This document shows, piece after piece, positions 42,620 to 51,299 of a stretch of 64,000 nt of DNA. Location: assembly GCF_001713475.1 (NCBI RefSeq), contig NZ_CP016499.1, positions 4,031,501-4,095,500 on the forward strand. Direction: 5' to 3'. Source of the DNA: Agrobacterium sp. RAC06. Lineage in GTDB: Bacteria > Pseudomonadota > Alphaproteobacteria > Rhizobiales > Rhizobiaceae. Position numbers and translations under genes: made by a program. A model generated the notes under the pieces. It saw nothing but the letters and a program-made list of their open reading frames with translations. It ran no database searches and was not told where the DNA came from. How positions within the stretch are numbered: the stretch's first letter is position 1; each line of letters starts with the position of its first letter.

Positions 42620-43036
42620 GTGCCCGTGTGTGTCCGCCGACCCTCGAACTGGGATTTATCCCTAAGGTGAGGTTATCGGTAAGGTACCTGGAACTAACCC
42701 CTCCAGTCGCTATTCCGGCCAACCGGAAAATGCGAGGACATACGAAGCAACGACGGTGCGGGCCTTTCTAGTCTCTTCCGGCTTTCCATCAGCTGGAGTT
42801 ACTTCAGAGGCACACCATCATTGCCGGAAGTGCGGTAGGGTCTCCCTCCAATCCATGGCAGACAAAGCGGATTAATGTGCTCGTTCCAGAGTGCGTCGAT
42901 CCATCGTTTCGCGCGTCGAGCGTTCGTACGGTACCGGTGTCTCCACCGACTGGTTTCGAGCGATGTCTCGCCGTCCTTTGTCCACCCGAAGCTTGGCAGC
43001 TTCGGACATCCTTGGAATTTTGGAAGGGTTAGACCG
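42620..43036 (+). ncRNA. Long structured leader of the ornithine decarboxylase gene (speF-type RNA candidate)
   Basis: About 420 nt of GC-balanced, non-coding-looking sequence precede the decarboxylase start. Four short segments can pair in alternative ways: TTCCGG at 42713-42718 and 42776-42781, CCGGAA at 42723-42728 and 42824-42829. A 13-codon reading frame lies between segments 2 and 3. A further perfect hairpin CCGAAGCT / AGCTTCGG (42986-42993, 42998-43005) sits just before the ribosome site. Alphaproteobacterial decarboxylase genes are known to carry a conserved 'speF' RNA upstream; identity with it is from memory and should be checked. 42459-42619 shows no gene. Confidence 0.6.
42730..42771 (+). 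CDS. Putative 13-residue leader peptide in the decarboxylase leader
   Basis: ATG 42730 to TAG 42769-42771 encodes MRGHTKQRRCGPF, a basic peptide ending Pro-Phe. It starts two bases after a perfect hairpin and stops five bases before segment 3 of the alternative stems. Gammaproteobacterial speF is controlled by an arginine-rich arrest peptide (SpeFL). This peptide does not match it in sequence, only in position and basic nature. The ribosome site is weak, so translation is unproven. Confidence 0.3.
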   Translation: MRGHTKQRRCGPF

Positions 43037-44170
43037 ATGACCACTGCTCGCATCCTCGACTTCATCAACACCCGACGTCCCGAAGGTCCCTGCCTCGTGG
43101 TCGACCTCGACGTCGTGCGCGACAATTTCGGTGCCTTCCGTCATGCCCTGCCGGACAGCGCCATCTACTACGCAGTCAAGGCGAACCCGGCGCCGGAGAT
43201 CCTCCAGCTCCTGGCCTCGCTGGGCTCGAACTTCGACTGCGCTTCCGTTGCCGAGATCCAGATGGCGCTCGATGCCGGTGCAGATGCTTCGCGCATCTCG
43301 TTTGGCAACACCATCAAGAAGGAGCGCGACATTGCGCGTGCCTTCGCACTCGGCGTCAACCTCTATGCCGTCGACAGCCATGAGGAAGTCGAGAAGATCG
43401 CGCGTGCCGCTCCTGGCGCTCGTGTGTTCTGCCGCGTCCTCACGGATGGTGAAGGCGCCGAATGGCCGCTTTCCCGCAAGTTCGGCTGCGTGCCGCAGAT
43501 GGCCGTCGACGTGCTCGTCTATGCACACCAGCTCGGGCTGGAATCCTTCGGCGTCTCGTTCCATGTCGGTTCGCAGATGACCAAGGTCGATGCCTGGGAC
43601 GGCGCCCTTGCCGATGCGAAGCGCGTGTTCAACTCGCTCGCCAAGCAGGGCATCGTCTTGAAGATGGTCAACATGGGTGGTGGTTTCCCGACCAAGTACC
43701 TGCGCGACATCCCGTCGGCAGAAGCTTATGGTCAGGCGATCAACGCGTCGCTGAAGAAGCACTTCGGCAACAACATCCCGCAGACCATCATCGAGCCGGG
43801 CCGCGGCATGGTCGGCAATGCTGGCGTGATCAAGGCGGAAGTCGTTCTGATCTCGAAGAAGTCTGACAATGACGAGCATCGCTGGGTGTTCCTCGACATC
43901 GGCAAGTTCGGCGGTCTCGCCGAAACCATGGACGAAGCGATCCGTTACCCGATCCGCACCGTCCGTGACGCCGACGACATGGCGCCATGCGTTCTCGCCG
44001 GTCCGACCTGCGATTCCGCCGATGTGCTCTATGAGAAGAACATGTATCCGCTGCCGATCTCGCTTTCGATCGGCGATGAGGTTCTGATCGAGGGTACCGG
44101 CGCCTACACCACCACCTACTCGGCGGTGGCGTTCAACGGCTTCGACCCGCTGAAGTCTTACGTCATCTGA
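43037..44170 (+). CDS. Ornithine/lysine decarboxylase, PLP fold type III
   Basis: Encodes 377 aa, the size of compact bacterial ornithine (or lysine/ornithine) decarboxylases. The PLP lysine is in YYAVKANPAPEIL at about residue 53; HVGSQ, NMGGGFPTKY and EPGRGMVGNAG bind PLP phosphate. GPTCDSADVLY carries the catalytic Cys at about 325. The product is putrescine, the start of polyamine synthesis. The start is taken at ATG 43037 (MTTARILDF); the frame is open back to 42875 but that part belongs to the RNA leader. Control by polyamines through the leader is likely. Confidence 0.93.
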   Translation: MTTARILDFINTRRPEGPCLVVDLDVVRDNFGAFRHALPDSAIYYAVKANPAPEILQLLASLGSNFDCASVAEIQMALDAGADASRISFGNTIKKERDIARAFALGVNLYAVDSHEEVEKIARAAPGARVFCRVLTDGEGAEWPLSRKFGCVPQMAVDVLVYAHQLGLESFGVSFHVGSQMTKVDAWDGALADAKRVFNSLAKQGIVLKMVNMGGGFPTKYLRDIPSAEAYGQAINASLKKHFGNNIPQTIIEPGRGMVGNAGVIKAEVVLISKKSDNDEHRWVFLDIGKFGGLAETMDEAIRYPIRTVRDADDMAPCVLAGPTCDSADVLYEKNMYPLPISLSIGDEVLIEGTGAYTTTYSAVAFNGFDPLKSYVI

Positions 44171-44239
44171 CGTCTCCCGCGCCGGCCAACCGGCGCGGAC
44201 CCTCACAATTATCGTCATCGCTTGGGATGGGAGGCCAGA

Positions 44240-44836
44240 ATGGCCGCTGTTCTGGAAAGCATGCGCGCGCTTTTTGCGCCGGCGCCTGCATTTGTCATCG
44301 ATCATGAAACGCCGGCCGACGTGGTCGCGCGCGAAGCGCTGCTTGACCGCACCATGGGCCGCGACCGCCGCAAGAAGTCGTCGGAGAAGATTCGCAGTGG
44401 TCGCATTCCAGCCGAAGGGCTGGCACTCGTCGCCCGCGATCGGGCTGGCCACGTCATCGGAACCGTGCGTCTTTGGAGTATCGAGGCCGGCGTCAGCCGT
44501 GAAGGCCAGGCAATCGACGCGCTGCTGCTCGGTCCGCTTGCCGTCGACTGCGCCCATGAGGGCAAGGGGATTGGAGCGGCACTGATGCGGGCTGCGCTTC
44601 TTGAGGCCCGCAAGCGCGGCCATGGCGCCGTGCTTCTCGTGGGTGACGCGCCTTACTACGAGCGTTTCGGCTTCTTCGCCGACAAGACGCAGCATCTGGT
44701 GATGCCGGGTCCGTTTGCGCGTGACCGCTTCCTGGCGCTGGAACTCGTGCCCGGCTGGCTCGAAGGAGCTGCCGGCATGGTGGTCGCGTCCGGTCGCAAG
44801 CTGTCACAGCCGATGGTCTCGCGCCGCGCAGCCTGA
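44240..44836 (+). CDS. GNAT family N-acetyltransferase
   Basis: Encodes 198 aa. The GNAT core is GPLAVDCAHEGKGIGAALMRAAL (acetyl-CoA-binding loop) followed by VLLVGDAPYYERFGF. Similar proteins are annotated as predicted N-acetyltransferase YhbS. ATG 44240 has GGGAGG upstream. It lies 69 bp after the decarboxylase on the same strand and may act in the same pathway, for instance on polyamines, but this is only suggested by position. A strong hairpin follows. Confidence 0.9.
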   Translation: MAAVLESMRALFAPAPAFVIDHETPADVVAREALLDRTMGRDRRKKSSEKIRSGRIPAEGLALVARDRAGHVIGTVRLWSIEAGVSREGQAIDALLLGPLAVDCAHEGKGIGAALMRAALLEARKRGHGAVLLVGDAPYYERFGFFADKTQHLVMPGPFARDRFLALELVPGWLEGAAGMVVASGRKLSQPMVSRRAA

Positions 44837-44860
44837 TTGAAGGTTCCCGGATGCTTGCTG

Positions 44861-44896
44861 AAGGGCCCGGCCGCGATTCGTCGCGCCGGGCCCTTT
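44861..44896 (+). terminator. Intrinsic terminator after the GNAT gene
   Basis: AAGGGCCCGGC and GCCGGGCCCTT form a long GC stem with one bulged C and a short loop, ending in TTT. Confidence 0.75.
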
Positions 44897-45094
44897 GCTT
44901 TGCGCTCTGCTCTGGCAGGGCCTCAGGTGGGTTTTCAATCGTCAACTCTGGTTGTGTCGCGCCGGTCACAGTCGCTGCGGCGATGGTTGTTTTATATAGT
45001 CGAGAGCTAACCTATTGATCTGGCTCAAGATACTCGTCTCTTCCGGGCTGCTAGTTGGCGTCGGCTCCACGCCACCAGTTGTTTCAAGGAGAGA

Positions 45095-45796
45095 ATGATG
45101 ACCACCGTCCGGACTGCCTCGACCCGCGCTCTTGCCACGACCGCCACACTGTTGCTGCTTGCCCCGGCAGTCTTCGCGGCGGACATAGCGCCGCTTATGG
45201 AGCCGGCACCGGAAGCGGCGACCGAGGCGTTGGCCGCGCCAAGCCCCTGGCAGGTCCGCGTGCGCGGTCTCGGAGTCATCACCAATGATTCGGGTTCGGT
45301 GAACGGCGTTGGCGGTTCGGATTTATCCTACAGTGACAGCGTGATCCCCGAACTCGACATCACCTATTATCTGACCGACAATTTTGCCGCCGAACTGATC
45401 CTCGGCACGACCTATTCGAACATCTACGCGGAGGGGAGCCTGGCTGCTGTCGGCAAGGTCGGCAAGAGCTGGCTTCTGCCGCCGACACTGACGCTGCAGT
45501 ACCACTTTACCGATTTCGGCGCGTTCAAGCCCTATGTCGGTGCCGGCGTCAACTACACCATGTTCTACAGCCAGAAGGGCGATGCAGCGACCGCGCTCGA
45601 CGTCAAGAACACCTTCGGCACGGCGCTGCAGGTCGGGGCCGACTACATGATCAACGAACATTGGGGCGTCAACTTCGATGTCAAGAAGCTGTTCCTGAAG
45701 GCCGACTTCGACGCGACCATCGGCGGTACCAATTACTCCGGCAAGGCCAAGCTCGATCCGTGGCTGATCGGCGCGGGTATCACCTACAGGTTCTGA
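45095..45796 (+). CDS. OmpW family outer membrane protein
   Basis: Encodes 233 aa. A signal peptide (TLLLLAPAVFAAD) is followed by an eight-stranded barrel of OmpW type: PWQVRVRGLGVITNDSG, the PELDITYYLTDNFAAELILG strand pair, PPTLTLQYHF, FKPYVGAGVNYT and a C-terminal aromatic ending ITYRF. OmpW proteins form small hydrophobic channels in the outer membrane. ATG 45095 and ATG 45098 are adjacent; AAGGAGAG precedes them. A perfect stem (CCGCATCC / GGATGCGG, 45804-45824) follows the stop. Confidence 0.92.
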   Translation: MMTTVRTASTRALATTATLLLLAPAVFAADIAPLMEPAPEAATEALAAPSPWQVRVRGLGVITNDSGSVNGVGGSDLSYSDSVIPELDITYYLTDNFAAELILGTTYSNIYAEGSLAAVGKVGKSWLLPPTLTLQYHFTDFGAFKPYVGAGVNYTMFYSQKGDAATALDVKNTFGTALQVGADYMINEHWGVNFDVKKLFLKADFDATIGGTNYSGKAKLDPWLIGAGITYRF

Positions 45797-46195
45797 ACGG
45801 AAACCGCATCCGGTCCGGATGCGGCATCCTTGAAAAGGGGCGGGCCAGAGAGCTCGCCCTCAACACCCCAAAACGATCTCGCATGTCATCCGCAAATGTA
45901 GTCCGGGATGGGAGCCCTAGTGTCTGGGGCAGATCCGGTGGCGACTCCTGCGGAATTTGGTGTGGCAAAACGCACGCACTCCTCACACAGTCCTGACAAG
46001 AGCCGTCCTTTTTTCCGCCATGAGCGGGAACTATCTTCTCGTTCATCGCTTCTTGCTGCGGGGTCCGGCGCGAAAAATTTCGCACGGGCGGGAACAAATA
46101 CGCCGGATAGGTTTAGGTGGTTATGTTGTATAATCATCACATACATTAACCAGAGATGGCGTTATAAGCGACCTTGTAACACAGGAGTTAAAAAC
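45797..46195 (+). promoter_or_regulatory. Upstream region of the Omp25-like gene
   Basis: 400 bp without a gene. It opens with the OmpW 3' hairpin (45804-45824). A palindrome GCGAAA-AA-TTTCGC lies at 46070-46083. TATAAT at 46129-46134 is the best -10 element, giving a leader of about 60 nt; no good -35 is visible 17 bp upstream. The AT-rich stretch 46120-46160 marks the probable promoter. Confidence 0.4.
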
Positions 46196-46819
46196 ATGAT
46201 GAAGAGCATCCTTCTCGGATCTGCCGCCGCTCTGGCGATTTCGACCTCCGCTTTCGCGGCTGACGCCATCTACGAAGCTCCGGCTGAACCGCCGATGGCT
46301 GCCATCGAAACCGCGCCGCAGTTTTCCTGGGCAGGTGGCTATGCAGGTATCCTCACCGGCTACGGTTGGGGTGACGCGGACGTTGCCGGTGCCGGCAACG
46401 CTGATTTCGACGGCGCGCGCTTCGGCGGCTTCGTTGGCTACAACTGGGATCTCGGCAACCAGCTCGTTGTCGGTCTCGAGGGCGACCTGAACTACGACTG
46501 GAACGAGGAAACTGTCGCTGGCGTCGGTGACTTCGAAACCGGCCTGAACTGGTCGACCCGCGCCCGTATCGGCTACGCTATGGATCGCGCGCTTCTGTTC
46601 GCGGCGGGTGGTTACACCGGCACCAACCTTGAAGGCCCCGGCGGCGACGACACGCTCCACGGCTGGACCGTCGGTGGTGGCGTCGACTACGCCCTGACTG
46701 ACCGCATGTTCACCCGCGTTGAATATCGTTACAATGATTTCGGCGATGGCAACGTTGGCGGTCGTAACGTCGACTTCAACCAGCACACGGTCAACGTCGG
46801 TCTCGCAGTCAAGTTCTGA
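46196..46819 (+). CDS. Omp25/Omp31-type outer membrane barrel protein
   Basis: Encodes 207 aa. The signal peptide is MMKSILLGSAAALAISTSAFA, followed by a short acidic/proline linker and an eight-stranded barrel. Typical segments are FSWAGGYAGILTGYGWG, GFVGYNWDLGNQLVVGLEGD, WSTRARIGYAMDRALLFAAGG and the ending VEYRYNDFG, then NVGLAVKF. Such proteins are abundant structural outer-membrane proteins of Rhizobiales. CAGGAG precedes ATG 46196. A strong terminator follows. Confidence 0.94.
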   Translation: MMKSILLGSAAALAISTSAFAADAIYEAPAEPPMAAIETAPQFSWAGGYAGILTGYGWGDADVAGAGNADFDGARFGGFVGYNWDLGNQLVVGLEGDLNYDWNEETVAGVGDFETGLNWSTRARIGYAMDRALLFAAGGYTGTNLEGPGGDDTLHGWTVGGGVDYALTDRMFTRVEYRYNDFGDGNVGGRNVDFNQHTVNVGLAVKF

Positions 46820-46841
46820 TCTGATCGATCCATTGATAAAG

Positions 46842-46877
46842 CGCCCGGCCGTTCCTTTGGACGGCCGGGCGTTTTTT
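46842..46877 (+). terminator. Strong intrinsic terminator after the Omp25-like gene
   Basis: CGCCCGGCCGT (46842-46852) and ACGGCCGGGCG (46861-46871) form a perfect 11-bp stem followed by six T. Confidence 0.93.
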
Positions 46878-46899
46878 GTTGGGGCTAGACCTCGCCGGC

Positions 46900-48735
46900 T
46901 CAAGCGGCCCGATGTTCGAGTGTCCTGGCGTTTGCGTCCCTGATTTCGGTGCGGCGATTGAGTTCAAAACGATTGACGAGGGTCGTCAGCAAGACCGCGC
47001 CGTCTGCCAGCGTATGACCGATGGCAGTGGTTTCCTCGACCATGGCGGCGTTCTGCTGCGTCATCTGGTCGATGCTGTTGATGGCTTGACCGATTTCCTG
47101 AAGACCGGTTGCCTGTTCCCGGGCAGCGGTTGCGATCGCATCGACATTGCTGTCGATACGGCTGACGAAATCGCCGATCTGATCGAGTACGTGGCCGGTT
47201 TCGCCGACCAGCTGGACACCGGAAGACACTTCGACGCTCGACTTCTGGATTAGCCCCTTGATGTCGCGTGCAGCGTTTGCCGAGCGTTGCGCCAGTTCCC
47301 GTACCTCCTGGGCGACGACCGCAAAGCCCTTGCCGGCTTCGCCTGCGCGCGCCGCCTCCACACCGGCGTTCAGCGCCAAAAGGTTTGTCTGGAAGGCGAT
47401 TTCGTCGATGACGCCGATGATCTGGCCGATCTCGGCAGAGGCGGTTTCGATCCGCTCCATGGCAGACACGGCGGAGCGAACAACACCTCCTGAGGCCATG
47501 GCACAGTTTTTCGCCTCTCTTACCAGTTCACGCGTATCGCTGGTGCGCTGGGCGGAGAGACGCACGGTGGCGGTTACCTGTTCAAGGGCAGTGGATGTTT
47601 CTTCGAGGGCTGCCGCTTGCTGCTCGGTCCGGTTTGCAAGGTTGGCCGAGGCCTCTCGCATTTCCTGGCTGTTCTCCAGCAGGCGGCGGGTCTCCTCCAT
47701 GACCTTTTCCAAGGTCGTCTGGAAGGTTGCGATGGAGTGATTGAAGTCGTGGCGGAGTGGCTCGAAGCGCGGATCGAAGGCATCGTCCAACGTCAGGCGA
47801 ATGTTGCATTCGGCAAGGCGATGAAGGCCTGCGCCCAAGGCCTCGATGACAAAGCGCAGGGCCTCGGCCTCGATCATCCGGTCCTTGTCGCGCAGAGCCC
47901 GCTCGCGGTCCACCTCGGCGCGGGCGGTTTCGGTTTCGGATTGCAGGCGCTGATTTTCGAGGCCAGCCTGACGGAAGACCTCGACGGCTGCCGCGATATG
48001 GCCGATTTCGTCCTTTCTGCGTGCATGGGGAACGGTGGCGGTGAAATCGCCGCCTGCCATGTTGGTCATGAAATCGGTGATTTCCCCAAGCGGTTTCAGT
48101 GCGCGGCGGTGGATGAAGTAGACGCTGCCGAGCGCAGTCGTGATGAGCAGCAGGCCGAGCGTCAGCAGGAGAAGCTCACGGCTGGACGTTTCTGCGGCCG
48201 CATAGGATTCGCGACTGACAAGGTAATCGCTCGCCATTGTCACGAGCTGGTTTACGGAGGTCTCGTGATCGTGGAATTCGACCTTGAGTTTCGACAGGAT
48301 CGGCGTGACAGCGCTGCCATCGGCGGCCGAAAGAGCGGGCTTCAGGTCATTTTGAAGCGTGCTCCAGTAGCGATCGCCCTTGGCGATGACTTCGTCGTAG
48401 AGCTTTGCGCGCAGTGCGTCTGGCAGGGTGGAGTTCTTCCAGTATTCGCGTCGCTCGTCGTAGAGCGCCTTCAGTACGTCGAAGCGGGGCACGTTGACCG
48501 CTGCAGTGTCGGGATGGATGAAGACCTCGTTGGCGAGCGCGTAGGATTCAATCAGGTATAGCGGCGGAGGAAGGATGTCGGCGATCAAGTCCTTGCCGTC
48601 GACGATCTCTTTATAGATCGGCCCGTTGACCTTGAGCGTCTGCAGCGTCTGTGCACCCACGCCAGCGACGGCGACGATGCCGGCGGCAAGGGCAAGACCC
48701 GCTGCCGTCACCACGATTTTTAGGTTGAGATACAT
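46900..48735 (-). CDS. Methyl-accepting chemotaxis protein
   Basis: Encodes 611 aa. A first transmembrane helix at about 8-28 and a second at about 187-207 (LLLLTLGLLLITTALGSVYF) bracket a periplasmic helical sensor of about 155 residues. Then come HAMP (RRALKPLGEITDFMTNMAGG), a second HAMP-like region, and a signalling domain with the hairpin tip EIAFQTNLLALNAGVEAARA near residue 450. No C-terminal CheR pentapeptide is present. The ligand is unknown. The 295 bp upstream hold the promoter region and no gene. Confidence 0.94.
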   Translation of the reverse strand: MYLNLKIVVTAAGLALAAGIVAVAGVGAQTLQTLKVNGPIYKEIVDGKDLIADILPPPLYLIESYALANEVFIHPDTAAVNVPRFDVLKALYDERREYWKNSTLPDALRAKLYDEVIAKGDRYWSTLQNDLKPALSAADGSAVTPILSKLKVEFHDHETSVNQLVTMASDYLVSRESYAAAETSSRELLLLTLGLLLITTALGSVYFIHRRALKPLGEITDFMTNMAGGDFTATVPHARRKDEIGHIAAAVEVFRQAGLENQRLQSETETARAEVDRERALRDKDRMIEAEALRFVIEALGAGLHRLAECNIRLTLDDAFDPRFEPLRHDFNHSIATFQTTLEKVMEETRRLLENSQEMREASANLANRTEQQAAALEETSTALEQVTATVRLSAQRTSDTRELVREAKNCAMASGGVVRSAVSAMERIETASAEIGQIIGVIDEIAFQTNLLALNAGVEAARAGEAGKGFAVVAQEVRELAQRSANAARDIKGLIQKSSVEVSSGVQLVGETGHVLDQIGDFVSRIDSNVDAIATAAREQATGLQEIGQAINSIDQMTQQNAAMVEETTAIGHTLADGAVLLTTLVNRFELNRRTEIRDANARTLEHRAA

Positions 48736-49030
48736 GTTGCGTCCGTTTGCAAATCCGCCCGCCGGACAGGCGCATGCGTCTGCGCCTCGGCAGGATGCCG
48801 TGGTTGAAGAGAAATTGGGATGGGCTGCGGAGAATTGTTGCAGTCAGACGAGACGCGGCTTTGTTGTCTCTCGCTCGTCCTCCCCGAAAATAGGGAGGCA
48901 ATTGCTACCGCATGGTTAAGGTAAGCGCATCGTGAACGGTATAGTGCGAATTTTCGCAAACTTTACCGCTAGGCGTGATTTTTCCCACGCGTACACGCAA
49001 CTAAAGCGCTTTGAGGTGTTGCCTCGGCAA

Positions 49031-50017
49031 TCAGCCGGTGATGTCGATGACGCCACAATCACCCGCCTCGGAAGCGAAGGCGAGGAGTTTGCCTGTGCTG
49101 CTCCAGGCAAGTGAGGTCACTGCACCCCTGCCGGGACGGCGCAACAGCGCCTCCTTGCCATCGGCGATGCGCACGGCAAGGATCATGCCGTCGATGAACC
49201 CGATCGCCAGAACCTCTTCGATTGGGTGGAAGGCGACCTGGGTAACGAGAATGTTGGCGCGGGTGCCGAGTTCGAGCGGAGCCTTGCCCATCGGGCCGTC
49301 CTTGCCGGAGAATGGCCAGACGATTGCAGCCGGTGCGCCTGACGAGGCGAGCCACTTGCCCTTCGGTGACCAGGAAAGGGATTTGACCTTGGCGGGATAG
49401 CCGGTCATTCGCATATGGCGGGTGTCGGCGGCTTTGCCGTCGAGCTTCCAGCCATGCAGCGCCGATTCCTGCATCATGGTGACGACGAAGCGGCCATCGG
49501 GCGAGAAGGTCACGCCCGTATGCGCGCCCTTCCAGTCGAGATCGACGGGCGCGCCTGCGGTCCCGACCCAGTGCAAAGTGACGCCGTTATAGCGGGCAAC
49601 CGCGATACGCAGACCCTTGGGGGCGAAATCGACGGCCTCGACAGTACGCTCTTCGGTGAATTCCTTCGTCGTGCCATCGGCAAGCCGCACGAAAGTCGAC
49701 TTGCCATAGGCATAGGCGACCGCGCCTTGGGGACCGGGTGCGACGACCGAAATTCACTTGCGCGGAACATGGGCGATTTCGGTAACCGTGCCGTCATGGG
49801 CGATGCGCAGCACGCGGCCGTCTTCGCCACCGGTGAGCAGGGTCTGGCTTGCCGAATCCTTGACGCAGGTCAGCAGTCCGGCATTCGCCTCCGTCACCTT
49901 CTCGCCGCCATCCAGCCGGTGAATGGCACCGCTCGCAGCGGCGAAGACCGGGATGTCACCGAGAAAATGGGTCGAGACAACGTGGCCTTCGATATCGAGC
50001 GGTGCAACAGTGGGCAT
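49031..50017 (-). pseudogene. WD40 repeat protein gene interrupted by an in-frame stop codon
   Basis: Both halves lie in the same frame. Codons 1-87 (MPTVAPLDIEGHVVSTHFLG to HVPRK) end at TGA 49754-49756. The same frame then continues for 240 codons with WD40-type blades (VTFSPDGRFVVTMM, VKSLSWSPKGKWLASSG, VAFHPIEEVLAIGF, VTSLAWSSTGKLLAFAS) to a normal stop at 49031. Intact length would be about 328 aa. The TGA probably replaces a TGG Trp codon. It lies 61 bp downstream of the cobW-like gene on the same strand and was probably in one operon with it. A sequencing error is possible. Confidence 0.85.
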
Positions 50018-50078
50018 ACGGACAGGCTTTCTTTCAGGCAGAACGGTACGGACAGGCGGCGGGGCGTGAAAGCCCCGT

Positions 50079-51200
50079 TCAGGCAGAGGCGGCTTCGCAG
50101 GCCTTGAAGCTGGCTTCCAGCTTTTCGCGGTCGAGTTCACGGCCGATGAAGACAAGGCGGCTCTCCCGCTTCTCGCCATCCTTCCATGGACGCTGGTGAT
50201 CGCCCTCGACGATCATGTGCACGCCCTGGACGACATAACGCTCCTCGTCGCCCTTGAAGGCGATGATGCCTTTCAGGCGCAGGATGTTCGGGCCTTGCGT
50301 CTGGGTCACCTTCTGGATCCAGGGGAAGAAGCGGTCAGGGTTCATCTCGCCGCCGCGAAGCGAGACAGAGACCACGGTCACGTCATGGATCGGGGAGGGG
50401 GCGTGATCGTGGTGGTGATGCCCGTGGTCATGACCATGATCATGCGCATGATGATCGTGGCCATGGTCATGATGGTGGTGGTCATGCCCGTGATCATGAT
50501 GGTCATGGCCGCAATCCGGGCCGCAGACATGGTCCGGTTCGTCATGGTCGAGGAAATGCGGATCGTTTTCCAGCGCGCGCTCGAGATTGAAGGCGCCCTG
50601 ATCGAGCACCTTGGCGAGATCGACGCCTGAACGGGTGGTCGAATAGATGCGGGCGGACGGATTGATTGCGCGCACGATGTGCTCGATCTGGTGCAACTCG
50701 TCATGGGTGACGAGATCGGCCTTGTTGATGACGACGACGTCGGCAAAGGCGATCTGATCTTCTGCCTCGCGGCTGTCCTTCAGGCGCAGCGGCAGGTGCT
50801 TCGCATCGACCAGGGCGACCACGGCATCGAGCTCCGTCTTGGAGCGGACGTCATCGTCCATGAAAAAGGTCTGGGCAACCGGTACCGGATCGGCCAAGCC
50901 CGTCGTCTCGACGATGATGCCATCGAAGCGGCCGGGGCGGCGCATCAGGCCTTCCACCACACGGATCAGGTCACCGCGCACCGTGCAGCAAACGCAGCCA
51001 TTGTTCATTTCGTAGATTTCTTCGTCCGACTCGACGATCAGGTCGTTGTCGATGCCGATCTCGCCGAATTCATTGACGATGACGGCGTATTTCTTGCCGT
51101 GGTTTTCGGAGAGGATTCGATTGAGCAGCGTCGTCTTGCCGGCGCCGAGATAGCCGGTGAGCACGGTGACGGGTGTCGGTTTCGCGGATGCTTCGGTCAT
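50079..51200 (-). CDS. CobW/COG0523 family GTP-binding metallochaperone
   Basis: Encodes 373 aa. Walker [10 protein letters not shown] at 16-24, the metal-binding CxCC motif (GCVCC) at 68-72, NKAD at 159-162 and a C-terminal CobW_C domain ([11 protein letters not shown] to the end). Residues 231-266 are almost entirely His, Asp and Gly, a metal-buffering loop. COG0523 G3E GTPases deliver zinc or other metals to client enzymes and are often induced by zinc shortage. A small palindrome GTAATGGTGTTAC (51240-51252) lies upstream. AGAGG precedes ATG 51200. Confidence 0.93.
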   Translation of the reverse strand: MTEASAKPTPVTVLTGYLGAGKTTLLNRILSENHGKKYAVIVNEFGEIGIDNDLIVESDEEIYEMNNGCVCCTVRGDLIRVVEGLMRRPGRFDGIIVETTGLADPVPVAQTFFMDDDVRSKTELDAVVALVDAKHLPLRLKDSREAEDQIAFADVVVINKADLVTHDELHQIEHIVRAINPSARIYSTTRSGVDLAKVLDQGAFNLERALENDPHFLDHDEPDHVCGPDCGHDHHDHGHDHHHHDHGHDHHAHDHGHDHGHHHHDHAPSPIHDVTVVSVSLRGGEMNPDRFFPWIQKVTQTQGPNILRLKGIIAFKGDEERYVVQGVHMIVEGDHQRPWKDGEKRESRLVFIGRELDREKLEASFKACEAASA

Positions 51201-51299
51201 GAAAGCCTCTGGTGTCAGGGGGCGCCGGACGATGCGGCTGTAATGGTGTTACCCCCATATAGGCGTTCCGTCTTGCCAGTTCAAAGGCTTTCGTACGGC

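Noticed and set aside
42875..43036. Decarboxylase N-terminal extension of 54 residues starting at GTG 42875
   Set aside because: The extension overlaps the structured leader. The canonical enzyme begins near MTTARILDF, and the ribosome site favours ATG 43037.
45908..46195. Extended N terminus of the Omp25-like protein from 45908
   Set aside because: It would place a perfect signal peptide at residue 97 and runs through the promoter region. ATG 46196 with CAGGAG is the clear start.
50403..50510. Possible CRISPR-like or tandem repeat array
   Set aside because: The short repeated units encode the His-rich loop of the CobW-like protein in frame. They are too short and irregular for a CRISPR array.
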